From Rhodospirillaceae bacterium (GTDB lineage: Bacteria; Pseudomonadota; Alphaproteobacteria; Rhodospirillales; Rhodospirillaceae), in contig SHWP01000006.1 of the NCBI GenBank assembly GCA_009693785.1, positions 1-64,000 of the forward strand: a DNA stretch of 64,000 bases, given 5' to 3'. The position numbers and the translations under genes are program-made. This document shows positions 16,744 to 28,088 of this stretch, piece by piece (within the stretch, counting starts at the first letter, position 1; the number at the start of each line of letters is the position of its first letter). Below the pieces are notes generated by a model. It made no database searches. It worked only from the letters and a program-made list of their open reading frames with translations, and was not told where the DNA came from.

Positions 16744-18117
16744 TCAGGGGGCTAACAGCCGCGTCAATTCTGTCATATCGGCAACATTCTCAAGCGAATC
16801 GATCAGCCGAATCAACCGCTCACCGTTGGCGCGGGGCAAGGCCGTGGGGGTGGCCGCCCAGCAACGCCAGAATTTTTCATCCTGCCGGTCGCGTGTGAAG
16901 GGGTTCTTGGGGTCGCCGATGGCGGCAGTAATGGTGATGGCATGTACCACACCTGATTTTAAGGTGACGGTAATGATCTGCGGCCCGAAGGCATTGGGGT
17001 CGGGATTGGTGTCCTCGATCACCTCAACCCTAGCGGCCAGTTCGTGGATGTCTTTTCGTCCCAAGGCCTCGGGCAGGAAATCAAACTGATCAACGGCGCC
17101 TTTAATCAGCGCCGTCGCACAAACATACCCCAGGCAGAGTTTTGCGTAGTTGGGCGTGGGGTCTGCGATATCGAGACGGCCCACTAATCTTTTGGGCAGG
17201 GGCGGGACTTGGCATGTCACGGCCGCGACATCTCGCGCGTCAAAGCCATGTTGTTTTTGCAAACGCTGCAACCCATCAACCGCATAGTGAGTCAGCCGGC
17301 CCGAAGGGAACGGTTTATGCGCGATTTCGGTGAGGCGATAGATCTTGCCGAACTGCGACCATGTAGGTTGTAAATCGTAGGCCCCTTCAAAAAGCGGCAA
17401 GTACCCCCACACACCGGTAATGATGTCCTTGGGGCCTTCGACGCCCGCGGCCACTAAATCGCAGCTTGTTAATGCACCCCTGGCGGCGAAGCCCACTTGC
17501 AGGCCTAAGAGCTTCGATCCCTCGACATGGGCTTGCATTGTGCCTGAGGTTTGACCGTACATCACACCCAAGGCGTTCCAGGTTTGGGCATGATCAAAGC
17601 CACGGATTTTTGCGCAGGCCGCTGTGGCGCCGAACCCGCCAACGGAGGCGGGCCGAAAGAACCTCATCGGTGCCTTGGAGGCCACAGCGATCGAGCAGGA
17701 TACGTCAATGCCCACGGCGACGGCGGCAAGAAAGTCTTTCCCTGAAATTTTCCGCCCGGTGATTGTTGTTTGCCGCTCAACCTCGGCCAGCAACGCTGAC
17801 ATTAGTGACGACATAGGGTGCAGCACGCCCCTCTCATGGACACAATCAAACTCAAGGCAATGAATTTGATATGCATTCACCAAGGCCGCGTGGGGGGCGG
17901 GTAATCGCAGGCCATGTCCCCACACCGTAGCATCCTGGCCGGCCCCCCAGCTTTGCGCCGCAGTCAGAATATCGTTTGTCGAGGGGCCGGTTGATCCAGC
18001 TAGTCCACAGGCGAAGGTATCGTAGATGAAAACTTTCGCCGCCCGAATGGCCTCAGCGGGCAAATCGCTGTATGTGGTGCCGACAACGTGATTAACGAGG
18101 GTTTCGACCGAATTCAC
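16744..18117 (-). CDS. MmgE/PrpD family protein
   Basis: 457 residues. The N-terminal all-helical domain has FIYDTFACGLAGSTGPS, YQIHCLEFDCVHERGVLHPMS and AVAVGIDVSC, typical of MmgE/PrpD. The second domain continues KPFPSGRLTHYAVDGL with the family's KPFP(S/A)GR-like turn. Members include 2-methylcitrate dehydratase and various isomerase or dehydratase activities on carboxylic acids. Here the surrounding catabolic genes (CoA transferase, FAD monooxygenase) suggest a hydro-lyase step, which is inference. Its start is 5 bases after the small-protein gene at 18123-18479, so the two are probably co-transcribed. Confidence 0.87.
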   Translation of the reverse strand: MNSVETLVNHVVGTTYSDLPAEAIRAAKVFIYDTFACGLAGSTGPSTNDILTAAQSWGAGQDATVWGHGLRLPAPHAALVNAYQIHCLEFDCVHERGVLHPMSSLMSALLAEVERQTTITGRKISGKDFLAAVAVGIDVSCSIAVASKAPMRFFRPASVGGFGATAACAKIRGFDHAQTWNALGVMYGQTSGTMQAHVEGSKLLGLQVGFAARGALTSCDLVAAGVEGPKDIITGVWGYLPLFEGAYDLQPTWSQFGKIYRLTEIAHKPFPSGRLTHYAVDGLQRLQKQHGFDARDVAAVTCQVPPLPKRLVGRLDIADPTPNYAKLCLGYVCATALIKGAVDQFDFLPEALGRKDIHELAARVEVIEDTNPDPNAFGPQIITVTLKSGVVHAITITAAIGDPKNPFTRDRQDEKFWRCWAATPTALPRANGERLIRLIDSLENVADMTELTRLLAP

Positions 18118-18122
18118 GGGCG

Positions 18123-18479
18123 CTACTTACGGCGCTTTTTCGACTTTTCTTTCGGCGCTGGCTTCGCTTTCGATTTCACTGCTTTTGGCAGTGTCGTATT
18201 TTGGTGCATGCGGAAGACGCGTTTTAAATAACCATCGCGTCGTGCCATGCGCTCTGATTCGACCGCATCGGGTGCCCGGTAATTTTCGATATCGGTTCGC
18301 GAAATCGTGCCCTTGGAATCAAGCAAACGCTCAATTGTATCGACCCGGTCATAAAGCACCGAGACTTCGGCTGACAATTCAATAATGAAAGTCATCATTT
18401 GATCGACGGCAGGGTCATCGAAAAATTGCGGGCGTTTGCCTTTGGCAACGCGCGGCAAGCGAATTTGGGTTTCGGGCAT
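18123..18479 (-). CDS. Small unknown protein, KGK[RK]P family (copy 2), Lys-rich tail
   Basis: 118 residues. The N-terminal LPRVAKGKRPQFFDDPAVD and the central YDRVDTIERLLDSKG helix closely match the other two copies in this window. The last 25 residues are very rich in lysine, alanine and proline (KSKAKPAPKEKSKKRRK), a flexible basic tail not found in copies 1 and 3 but similar to the tail of the hydantoinase subunit at 23156-25303. This copy has no methyltransferase of the paired type directly upstream; its neighbours are an FAD monooxygenase upstream and MmgE/PrpD downstream. Function unknown. Confidence 0.75.
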   Translation of the reverse strand: MPETQIRLPRVAKGKRPQFFDDPAVDQMMTFIIELSAEVSVLYDRVDTIERLLDSKGTISRTDIENYRAPDAVESERMARRDGYLKRVFRMHQNTTLPKAVKSKAKPAPKEKSKKRRK

Positions 18480-18592
18480 GGCTGATCCTCAGGATGGAAT
18501 GGCGGCGGCAAGATGCCACGTTTTGGCTCGCAATCTCAAGTCACGCTGATCGATTCAACCTTGATCTTGATCAGAAAGTTGTGTGCTAGGTA

Positions 18593-19765
18593 TCACACGG
18601 CCACAGTCGCGGGGTTGTAATTAAACAAGCCCAAGAATTCCTCGTTTTTGTGTTCTTTCTTGGTGTAGGCGTCCACCTTGCCACCCTGGAGCCGTCCCTG
18701 GGCCTCGCGTGATGCAAGCTGAATAAAAGTTGCACGTTCGCGCCGGGCAGCTTCGTAGCGTGATAATGCTTCGTCGAGGGTTTGGGCAGCCTGGAAGGCG
18801 CGCGCCAAAACCACGGCATCCTCAATGGCGCTAGCCGCGCCCATGCCAAGGAAAGGCAGCATCGGGTGGGCGGCATCGCCTAGCAAAGTCACGCGGCCCT
18901 TGGTCCATTGGGGCAGGGGGTCGCGGTCATGAATCGCCCACTTGAAGCACAATTCGGGCGGCGTGACTGCCAGGAACGTACGGAACGACTCGTGCCAATC
19001 GTGAAACTCGGCCATCAATTCCGAGACCTCGGAGCGCACCGACCAGCTTTCCACTTCCCAGCCGGTTTTCTCCGCGAAGGCAACATAATTCAGCAAGGTT
19101 CCGTCGCGAACCAGGTAGCGCGCCATGCTGTGCTTCACGCCAACCGCTGCCGCCGATGGTGGATCGATCTTGAAACCTTTGGGCAGGCGCTCGATTGGCA
19201 CCAAGCCGCGCCAAGCTATGTTGCCGGTAAAGCGTGGCGGAACATTGCCCCACAGTGCAGCACGCACCTCGGACTTAATGCCATCGCAACCGATGATGAC
19301 ATCACCAGATGTTTTCATACCGTTGGCGAAAATAACTTCGACTGAAGAGCCGTTCTGGCTCAGCCCGATAAACGATTGATTAAGCTGAATTGCAGTTGGA
19401 TCGTTCGACCTAACAACGTCGGCCAATAGGCCATGCACATCGGCACGGTGAATTTGATAGTAGTCGGCGCCGTATTGTTTCTTAGCCAAGTCGCCGCGCT
19501 GCTCTTTCACCAAAATCTGTCCGGTGCGGTAATGCAGGACTCCTTGACGTGAGGGCCGCGAGGCCAGGCGTGCGAGCTCGCCGCCAATGCCAATCGATTC
19601 CAGCGCGTGGGTCGCATTGGGGCTGAGCGTTAATCCGGCACCAACTTCGCCTAACTGCGGCGCTTGCTCGTAAACGGTGACCTTGAAGCCGCGCCGCTGC
19701 AAGGCCAAGGCCGCGGTTAGCCCGCCGATGCCAGCACCGATCAAAATAATTTTGGCGTCTTTCAT
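18593..19765 (-). CDS. FAD-dependent aromatic-ring monooxygenase
   Basis: 390 residues. The FAD dinucleotide motif GAGIGGLTAALALQRRG is near residue 10. Then come GAGLTLSPNATHALESIG, the DG motif IGCDGIKSEVR at about 160-170 and the second FAD motif VTLLGDAAHPMLPFLGMGAASAIEDA near 290. This is the salicylate/6-hydroxynicotinate hydroxylase class of group A flavoprotein monooxygenases. The start is the ATG at 19765 rather than the TTG three bases earlier. It is downstream of an isochorismatase-fold hydrolase and a CaiB/BaiF gene on the same strand. Substrate unknown. Confidence 0.88.
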   Translation of the reverse strand: MKDAKIILIGAGIGGLTAALALQRRGFKVTVYEQAPQLGEVGAGLTLSPNATHALESIGIGGELARLASRPSRQGVLHYRTGQILVKEQRGDLAKKQYGADYYQIHRADVHGLLADVVRSNDPTAIQLNQSFIGLSQNGSSVEVIFANGMKTSGDVIIGCDGIKSEVRAALWGNVPPRFTGNIAWRGLVPIERLPKGFKIDPPSAAAVGVKHSMARYLVRDGTLLNYVAFAEKTGWEVESWSVRSEVSELMAEFHDWHESFRTFLAVTPPELCFKWAIHDRDPLPQWTKGRVTLLGDAAHPMLPFLGMGAASAIEDAVVLARAFQAAQTLDEALSRYEAARRERATFIQLASREAQGRLQGGKVDAYTKKEHKNEEFLGLFNYNPATVAV

Positions 19766-19923
19766 CAAGACGGTTTGCCCCAGTCAAAATCCAGCAGACG
19801 CCCCAACGCCTGGGCTGGAATATGGCTAAACCAGCACACTGCGGGCTTGGCCGACAACGCTCTGAGGCAAGAGAAACCACCAAGTGGTGAATAGTGCGGA
19901 CGAGAAAAAGAACTAGTCTAAGC

Positions 19924-20568
19924 TCAGTTAACGCGGTTCAATTTGCGTAAATATGCAATGACGTCACCCTTGCTTTTGACTTCCGCATACTTGGCTTGGA
20001 GGTCGAACAGATTGGCTTCGTGGGGGGCGGCATGGCGGTCGCCGACCGCATCGCGGATAACGATGGGAATAAATCCGCTTTGGCAGGCATCAAGTGTCGA
20101 GGCGCGGATGCACCCCGATGTGCTCCACCCGGCCAACAGCACGGTATCAATGCCAGCGGACGTTAAGGTTGAGGCCAGGTTGGTGGCGAAGAACGCGCTG
20201 GCGTATTGTTTGGTGATCACCACTTCATTGGGCAGTGGCTCTAGGCCCTCGACAAACTCACCATAACGGCTGCCGCGCTCGAAATTCTTGAGGGCGGGAA
20301 CTTTGCGAAAGAAAATCCCGCCATCAGCGCCGCCCGGTGTGAATTCCACCCGAGTGTGGCAAATCAAGATACCCGCCTTACGCGCCTCGGCTAAAACTTC
20401 TCTCGCTGCTTGGGCCGAGTCCTCAACACCGGCATAGAGCCCGCAGGTCTTATCGATATAGGCGCGTGCGAAATCGACATGAAGCAAGCAGGGCTTCTTG
20501 CCAAAATCCAAGCGGCCGCCAAAACCGGCTTTGCCGTAATCTTGGTTGAGGTGGGCTTGTTCGCTCAT
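19924..20568 (-). CDS. Isochorismatase-fold cysteine hydrolase (N-carbamoylsarcosine amidase-like)
   Basis: 214 residues. The catalytic triad is visible: D32 in LLHVDFARAY, K120 in VITKQYASAFFAT and C153 in STSGCIRAST. The FAT and GCIRAS contexts resemble N-carbamoylsarcosine amidohydrolase and related amidases more than pyrazinamidases. The family splits amide or carbamoyl groups in the cytosol. With hydantoinase/oxoprolinase subunits nearby (23156-27222), a hydantoin or imide ring-opening and carbamoyl-removal route is plausible but unproven. A second family member lies at 36543-37193. Confidence 0.87.
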   Translation of the reverse strand: MSEQAHLNQDYGKAGFGGRLDFGKKPCLLHVDFARAYIDKTCGLYAGVEDSAQAAREVLAEARKAGILICHTRVEFTPGGADGGIFFRKVPALKNFERGSRYGEFVEGLEPLPNEVVITKQYASAFFATNLASTLTSAGIDTVLLAGWSTSGCIRASTLDACQSGFIPIVIRDAVGDRHAAPHEANLFDLQAKYAEVKSKGDVIAYLRKLNRVN

Positions 20569-20601
20569 GGCCGCTCTCCGCGTTTGAGATGAGGACGGAA
20601 C

Positions 20602-21801
20602 TTAAATAATGCCCCGTTCTTGGTAGTCTTTGATCGTTTTATCGTCCATGCCGAGCAGATCCTTGTAAACATCATCATTGTGTTCACCTAAATCCGGCCC
20701 GGTCCAACGCACCTTACCCGGTGTACTCGATAACTTCGGAAAGGTATTTTGCATCTTGAGTTTGCCAAGCGACTTGTCCGCGATTTCGACAATCGCTTCG
20801 CGCGCCTTGAAGTGTGCGTCTTGCAACATTTCTGGCGCGCGGTAGATCAAGCCTGACGGCACGCCCGCTTTATCCATCAGGTCCTCAAGCTCTTTTACCG
20901 TTTTGGTCTTTGTCCATACACCAATGATGTCATCGAGTTCTTTTTGCCGTACACCGCGCGCTGTGTGGGTGGCGTACTTGGCATCGGAGCTCAATTCAGG
21001 CTGGCCCATGGCTTCTGTGAGGCGCTTGAACACCGTGTCTTGGTTGGCTGCAATAATGAAATCTCCGTCTTTTGCGGGATAGACATTCGAAGGCGCGACG
21101 TTTGGCAAAGTCGAGCCCGTGCGCTCGCGAATGTATCCAACTTTGTCATACTCCGTGATGAGCGATTCCATGAGTTGTAAAACCGATTCATAGATCGCGG
21201 AATCAACCACTTGGCCGCGGCCGGTGACATGGCGGTGATGTAGCGCCATCAATGCGCCCATACAGGCGTAGGTGGCCGCAGCGGTGTCGCCCAAGGATAT
21301 CCCGACCCGGCTTGGTGGGGTCGAGGGGTCGCCCACGACATAACGCAACCCGCCCATGGCCTCGCCCACGGCCGCAAAGCCAGCTTTGTGCGAATATGGT
21401 CCGGTTTGGCCATAACCCGACACGCGGATCATGATGATCCCGGGATTGATCTTGGCCAAATCCTCGTAACCTAGCTTCCATTTTTCCATCGTTGTGGGGC
21501 GGAAGTTTTCAAGCAGAAAATCGGACTTGCCGACCAATTTTTTGATGATCTCTTGTCCTTCGGGCACGCGGGCGTTGAGCGTGATGGACTTTTTGTTGCG
21601 CGCCACAATTGGCCACCACAACGACTTGCCCGCGGCTTTCTCCCGGCCCCACTCACGTAAGGGGTCGCCCACCTTTGGTTGTTCGATCTTGATGACCTCA
21701 CAGCCGAAGTCGGCCATTAACTGACCGCAGAACGGTCCTGCCAACAATTGGCCCATCTCGATCATCCGCAAGCCCGTCAACGGGCCATTTTCTCCAACCA
21801 T
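20602..21801 (-). CDS. CaiB/BaiF family CoA transferase
   Basis: 399 residues. It starts LTGLRMIEMGQLLAGPFCGQLMADFGCEVIKIE, the class III CoA-transferase N-terminal pattern, followed by PLREWGREKA and RNKKSITLN. The catalytic aspartate lies in RVGISLGDTAAATYACMGALMAL near residue 170, and HHRHVTGRGQVVDSAIYESVLQL follows. The enzyme moves CoA between carboxylic acids. It is the first gene of the minus-strand run reaching down to the isochorismatase-fold gene (33 bases between). It diverges from the HMG-CoA lyase gene, with a 209-base spacer that shows no clear operator. Confidence 0.9.
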   Translation of the reverse strand: MVGENGPLTGLRMIEMGQLLAGPFCGQLMADFGCEVIKIEQPKVGDPLREWGREKAAGKSLWWPIVARNKKSITLNARVPEGQEIIKKLVGKSDFLLENFRPTTMEKWKLGYEDLAKINPGIIMIRVSGYGQTGPYSHKAGFAAVGEAMGGLRYVVGDPSTPPSRVGISLGDTAAATYACMGALMALHHRHVTGRGQVVDSAIYESVLQLMESLITEYDKVGYIRERTGSTLPNVAPSNVYPAKDGDFIIAANQDTVFKRLTEAMGQPELSSDAKYATHTARGVRQKELDDIIGVWTKTKTVKELEDLMDKAGVPSGLIYRAPEMLQDAHFKAREAIVEIADKSLGKLKMQNTFPKLSSTPGKVRWTGPDLGEHNDDVYKDLLGMDDKTIKDYQERGII

Positions 21802-22010
21802 GGTCCTTATCCCTTACAGTTTTCCCAGTCTGGCCCTGTTGAGCGTTTTGCCCTTTGCGGCCTGCAACCTATATAAGTTTAGGCTAAGTCATATTCCGCC
21901 TCGGCCTATAGCGGGGCATGATATCGCTGGCAAGCGCCGGTACAACTCCTTGTCGAATGCCGACACAGGGCTAGAATTCGCTCACATCGCCCACCAAGCT
22001 TAAAGGACGC

Positions 22011-22928
22011 ATGATCATGAAGAAAAAAGTCACCCTGGTCGAAGTCGGCCCCCGCGACGGCCTGCAAAGCGAACCGAAAATCATGCCCACCGAGGAGAAG
22101 GTCGAGTTTATCAAGCGCGCCATCGACGCGGGCGTTACCCGCATCGAGGTCGCCAGTTTTGTAAATCCTAAGCGTGTTCCGCAAATGGCTGACGCCGAAG
22201 CCGTATTGTCCCAAGTGCCGCGCGATGGCCGTGCCTCGTATATCGGCCTGATCCTGAATATGAAGGGCTTTGAGCGGGCCCGCGACGCTAAGTGCGACGA
22301 AATGGGCTATGCGGTGGTCGCGACCGATACCTTCGCCATGAAGAACCAAGGCATGACCTCGGCCGATACCGTCAAAGCATGGCAAGAGGTTGGCTCCGTG
22401 GCCAAAAAAGAGGGCTTCAAAACTTCGGTAACCATTGGCGCCTCGTTTGGCTGCCCCTTCGAAGGTGAAGTTCCTGCCGAACGCGTGGTCGATATCGCCA
22501 AGCGGTGCGCTGAAGTGAACCCCGATGAAGTTGCTCTGGCCGACACCATCGGGTGCGCCGACCCAGTCAGGGTCAGCGAACTCGTGACCCGCGTGAAAAC
22601 TGCCCTGCCGGGCATGCCAATCCGGGTGCATTTGCACAATACCCGCAATACGGGTCTGGCTAATGCCTATGCGGCGGTCATGGCCGGGGTAGATTTTCTC
22701 GATGCCTCCACCGGCGGAATCGGTGGCTGCCCCTTCGCCCCCCGTGCGACCGGGAATATCCCCCTGGAAGACCTCATTTACATGCTCAACCGCATGGGGG
22801 TTGAGACCGGCGTCGATATCAAGAAAGTCATAGCCACGGCGCAATGGGTGGAGGACCGACTCGGCAAGCCCATCCCTGCCATGCTGGGCCGCGCCGGGGT
22901 ATTTCCGGATGTCGCTAAAGCCGCCTAA
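22011..22928 (+). CDS. Hydroxymethylglutaryl-CoA lyase
   Basis: 305 residues of HMGL-like TIM barrel. Seen: VEVGPRDGLQSEP at 10-22 (metal and substrate site), ASFVNPKRVPQMAD, ASFGCPFEGEV, LADTIGCADP, the HLHNTRNTGLAN metal histidines, and GGIGGCPFAPRATGNIPLEDL with the catalytic cysteine near residue 240. It cleaves HMG-CoA to acetoacetate and acetyl-CoA in leucine or ketone catabolism; related lyases act on other 3-hydroxy-acyl-CoAs. AAAGGACGC precedes the ATG at 22011. Leucine-pathway partners are not in this window, so a role in the local degradation set is possible. Confidence 0.93.
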   Translation: MIMKKKVTLVEVGPRDGLQSEPKIMPTEEKVEFIKRAIDAGVTRIEVASFVNPKRVPQMADAEAVLSQVPRDGRASYIGLILNMKGFERARDAKCDEMGYAVVATDTFAMKNQGMTSADTVKAWQEVGSVAKKEGFKTSVTIGASFGCPFEGEVPAERVVDIAKRCAEVNPDEVALADTIGCADPVRVSELVTRVKTALPGMPIRVHLHNTRNTGLANAYAAVMAGVDFLDASTGGIGGCPFAPRATGNIPLEDLIYMLNRMGVETGVDIKKVIATAQWVEDRLGKPIPAMLGRAGVFPDVAKAA

Positions 22929-23155
22929 GGGCCCCCACCGACTGCCGGAAAGTACTGGCAAAGCCACTAGAATTACGCTACCTGAGCGCCGCCGTTGGCC
23001 GGGGTGCGGGGATGTGGTTTTTCTGAGTCGCCTTTGCCAACCTGTTTGTCTAGGCTTGCACCGACAGGCGGGGTGAAGGGCGGGTAACCGTCCAATCCAG
23101 CCTCATGCGGCGAAAGCCCATTCCATAAAATGCATAGCGAGGGACGCGCGACATC

Positions 23156-25303
<2,148 letters not shown>

Positions 25304-25326
25304 CGGTCGAGCAGGAGATCAAAATC

Positions 25327-27222
25327 ATGACGATTAAAGCGCAAATCATCGAGACCAATAAAAAGCCCTTCAAAAAGGTTGCGATCGACCCGATCACGCT
25401 CGACATTATCGAAAGCGCGCTGCGCAACGCGCGCTTCGAGATGGACGCCACCGTGTTCCGCACGGCCATGTCGCCCGGCATCCGCGAGCAGCACGACGCC
25501 TTCCCCCTCATCGCCAACAAAGACGGCAAGATGGTGGTGGGCCAGTTCGGCTCGTTCATCGGCGGCTTCCTCGCCAACTACGACGGCACCATCGAAGAAG
25601 GCGATGTCTTCTTCACTAACGATCCCTACAAGGTCGAAGGCGCCATCAGCCATGCCAACGATTGGCTCATCATCGTGCCGATCTTTTTCTCTGGCCGTCT
25701 AGTTAGCTGGTCTTGCCACTTCGGCCACATGACCGATAACGGCGGCAAGGTGCCCGGCTCCATGCCGACCGATGCCACGACCATCTTTGAAGAAGGTCTC
25801 GTGACCCCGCCCACCAAGCTCTACAAAAAGGGCGTCCTGCAAGAAACGATCCTGGAAGTGATGCTCAACCAGGTGCGGTTGCCGACCTGGAACCGTTCCG
25901 ACCTCAATGCCGTGCTGGCCGCCTGCCGCGTCGCTGAAAAACGCGTCAAGGAAATGTGCGTGCGTTTTGGCGACGAGGTGTATGTCGCCGCCTGCCAGGC
26001 CGCCCTTGACCGCAACAAGCGCGCTGTCGGTCATCTCATCGACAAGGCCATCAGCGAATCACCGGTGTCGTTCGAGGATTACGTTGATGACGACGGCCGC
26101 GGTTACGGCCCCTACAAGATCAAGTGCACGATGTGGCGCGAAGGCCACAAAGTCATTCTCGATTGGAAGGGCACCGACCCGCAAGCCATTGGGTCGATCA
26201 ACTTCTATCTCAACGAGAACATGCTCAAGATGTTCTGGGGCATCTACATGATCATGGTGTTTGATCCCCAGATCCTGTTCAACGATGGGTTCTATGACCT
26301 CGTGGACGTGCGCATTCCGCAGGGCACGCTGTTGAAGCCAAACTTCCCGGCCGCTTTGTCATGCCGCACCCATGCCTTGGGCCGCATCTTCGATACCTTT
26401 GCTGCCCTGTTGGGCCAAAAGACCCCGGATTTCTTGTGCGCTGCGGGCTTCTCGTCCTCGCCGCACTTCATGTATTCGGGCACCAATTCCAAGGGCGAAT
26501 GGTATCAGCTCTACCAGATCGGCTTCGGCGGCATTCCAGCCAAGCCGTTCGGCGATGGCCCTGATGGTCACTCCATGTGGCCGTCGTTCACCAATGTTCC
26601 CCAGGAATACTTGGAAGCCTATTTCCCGCTGCGTATTGAGCGTCATGAAACGACGCCGGACTCGGGCGGGGCTGGCAAAAACCGTGGCGGCAATGCGCTA
26701 CGCGTCGATTACTGCTTCTTGGAAGACGGCGAAATCTCCATCCATGACGACCGTTGGCTGACCTATCCGTGGGGCGTCAACGGCGGCACGCCAGGCAAGC
26801 GCTCTGAGAAGATCCTTTACCGCACCGATGGCAGCATCGAATACCACCACTCCAAATGCGACAACGTTAAAGTGAAGAAGGGCGATATCCTGGCCTTTAT
26901 CACCTGGGGCGGCGGTGGTTGGGGCAATCCGATCGAACGCGATGCAGCCCTGGTATCGGCTGATGTACGCCGTGGCTTGGTTACCCCCGAGGGTGCCAAG
27001 CGCTATGGTGTGGTTGTCAACGCCGATGGCGTAGTGAACGAAGAAGAGACCAAGCGTTTACGCGCCGACATCAAATCGAAACAACCAGCCAAGATGCCTG
27101 TGTTCGATTTGGGCCCGCCGCTGGCCACCACACTGGCTAATTGCGAAAAGGAAACGCATTTGCCCGCGCCGCGCCCGCCGGTCTTCCGGCCAAGCGTCGA
27201 ACACGCCAAGGCCGCCGAATAA
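25327..27222 (+). CDS. hyuB: Hydantoinase/oxoprolinase subunit B
   Basis: 631 residues. The start PITLDIIESALRNARFEMDATVFRTAMSPGIREQ is the HyuB N-terminus, followed by FTNDPYKVEGAISHANDW, WSCHFGHMTDNGGKVPGSMP and SGGAGKNRGGNALRVDYCF. It ends near a typical TWGGGGWGNP close to residue 535, plus an extended C-terminal segment. Subunit B provides the catalytic metal-binding half of the ring-opening enzyme. GGAGATCAAAATC ahead of the ATG is a good binding site. A strong terminator follows at 27248, so hyuAB end the plus-strand unit. Substrate unassigned. Confidence 0.92.
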   Translation: MTIKAQIIETNKKPFKKVAIDPITLDIIESALRNARFEMDATVFRTAMSPGIREQHDAFPLIANKDGKMVVGQFGSFIGGFLANYDGTIEEGDVFFTNDPYKVEGAISHANDWLIIVPIFFSGRLVSWSCHFGHMTDNGGKVPGSMPTDATTIFEEGLVTPPTKLYKKGVLQETILEVMLNQVRLPTWNRSDLNAVLAACRVAEKRVKEMCVRFGDEVYVAACQAALDRNKRAVGHLIDKAISESPVSFEDYVDDDGRGYGPYKIKCTMWREGHKVILDWKGTDPQAIGSINFYLNENMLKMFWGIYMIMVFDPQILFNDGFYDLVDVRIPQGTLLKPNFPAALSCRTHALGRIFDTFAALLGQKTPDFLCAAGFSSSPHFMYSGTNSKGEWYQLYQIGFGGIPAKPFGDGPDGHSMWPSFTNVPQEYLEAYFPLRIERHETTPDSGGAGKNRGGNALRVDYCFLEDGEISIHDDRWLTYPWGVNGGTPGKRSEKILYRTDGSIEYHHSKCDNVKVKKGDILAFITWGGGGWGNPIERDAALVSADVRRGLVTPEGAKRYGVVVNADGVVNEEETKRLRADIKSKQPAKMPVFDLGPPLATTLANCEKETHLPAPRPPVFRPSVEHAKAAE

Positions 27223-27247
27223 TCAGATTTTCATCGCGATTTAAAAA

Positions 27248-27268
27248 GGGCGATCCAGTGGATCGCCC
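27248..27268 (+). terminator. Rho-independent terminator after hyuB
   Basis: GGGCGATCC (27248-27256) pairs perfectly with GGATCGCCC (27260-27268) across a 3-base loop. It is flanked by five A before and six T after, so it can end transcription from both sides: hyuAB from the left and the TetR gene from the right. Confidence 0.9.
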
Positions 27269-27304
27269 TTTTTTATTGGCATCAGATTGTGCGCGCCGCT
27301 GTGA

Positions 27305-27412
27305 CTAGAGCAAGCAGCGTTAAGTTGGAATCGGGCTGCTTGCTCTAAGTTATTGTTTGGTCGCGCCGTTGATGCGGAAAACCGGGTTCCAATTTTCCGC
27401 ACGACGCTCTAG
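27305..27412. repeat. Compound inverted-repeat intergenic element
   Basis: About 108 bases bounded by CTAGAGC (27305-27311) and GCTCTAG (27406-27412). Inside are two hairpins: TAGAGCAAGCAG/CTGCTTGCTCTA (27306-27317 and 27336-27347, 12 perfect pairs) and GCGGAAAA/TTTTCCGC (27374-27381 and 27393-27400). The shape and the GCGGAAAACCGG.TTCC core resemble small palindromic repeats scattered between genes in many alphaproteobacteria. Its right end supplies the stop codon of the TetR gene. Confidence 0.65.
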
Positions 27413-28047
27413 GCGGCCATGCCAACCGGCTGGTTCGTCTTGATTGGTTTGAATGCAGGCTTGCTGTGCAATACCGCATATAAAGAACTGCGAAGTTGAG
27501 CGCAGGCGCCTTCAACGTCGCCGGTGCGCCGGGCATGATGGGCGGCCGCGCGCGCCATGCCATCGGCCATCGCCATACAAAGGTCTGGGTCAGTGCCGCT
27601 AACTTGTAGTAGTTGTGAAAAAGATTCGCGTAGGCACGCAATCACTGGCGCGCTTGATTGCAACATGGTGTTGCGCAACTCTTGCTTCATGACCGGCACA
27701 CGGTAAAGCATCTCGACCATTTCATGGGATGGCCCAGTGATGAACCGGACGATTTGCTTCATCCATTCCTCGATTCGGGCTGCCGGGTCAGCGATGCCAC
27801 GTAAGGTTTGCGTATTGGCCGCCATGACAGTCTCGAAATTGCGCATCACGCAAGCGAACATGATATGGTCTTTGTCGGGAAAATATTTGTAGAGAGAGTT
27901 GCGCGCGAGTCCGCAGGCTGATGCGATATCGGTCAGTTCCACGCCCTCGGGGCCATGCTGCCGGAACAAGTCGAAAGCCGCGTCGAGAATCCGTTCACGT
28001 TGACGGCGGACATGTTCTTCTAGGTTCGCAGCAGTGATTCTCGGCAT
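27409..28047 (-). CDS. TetR/AcrR family regulator
   Basis: 212 residues. The N-terminal DNA-binding domain reads RERILDAAFDLFRQHGPEGVELTDIASACGLARNSLYKYFPDKDHI (residues 17-62), a clear TetR helix-turn-helix. The C-terminal ligand domain is not assignable. The start at 28047 has GGGGGGATAAGA just ahead and matches family length; an upstream frame start at 28089 would run into the operator-like repeats. Two tandem palindromes 42-67 bases upstream suggest self-regulation. Probable targets are itself or the CbiX/ABC unit. The stop codon lies inside an intergenic repeat, so the tail may have been reshaped. Confidence 0.9.
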   Translation of the reverse strand: MPRITAANLEEHVRRQRERILDAAFDLFRQHGPEGVELTDIASACGLARNSLYKYFPDKDHIMFACVMRNFETVMAANTQTLRGIADPAARIEEWMKQIVRFITGPSHEMVEMLYRVPVMKQELRNTMLQSSAPVIACLRESFSQLLQVSGTDPDLCMAMADGMARAAAHHARRTGDVEGACAQLRSSLYAVLHSKPAFKPIKTNQPVGMAA

Positions 28048-28088
28048 TCTTATCCCCCCGTGGCGGTTCTTTCGCCATTCAACCGGCA

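Noticed and set aside
21906..22967. 353-codon open frame on the minus strand across the HMG-CoA lyase gene
   Set aside because: It is the mirror of a well-supported gene, has no family motif and no plausible neighbour spacing.
22929..23155. Possible riboswitch or small RNA before hyuA
   Set aside because: GC-rich with GGGG runs, but I could find neither a conserved core such as a cobalamin box nor a stable long hairpin.
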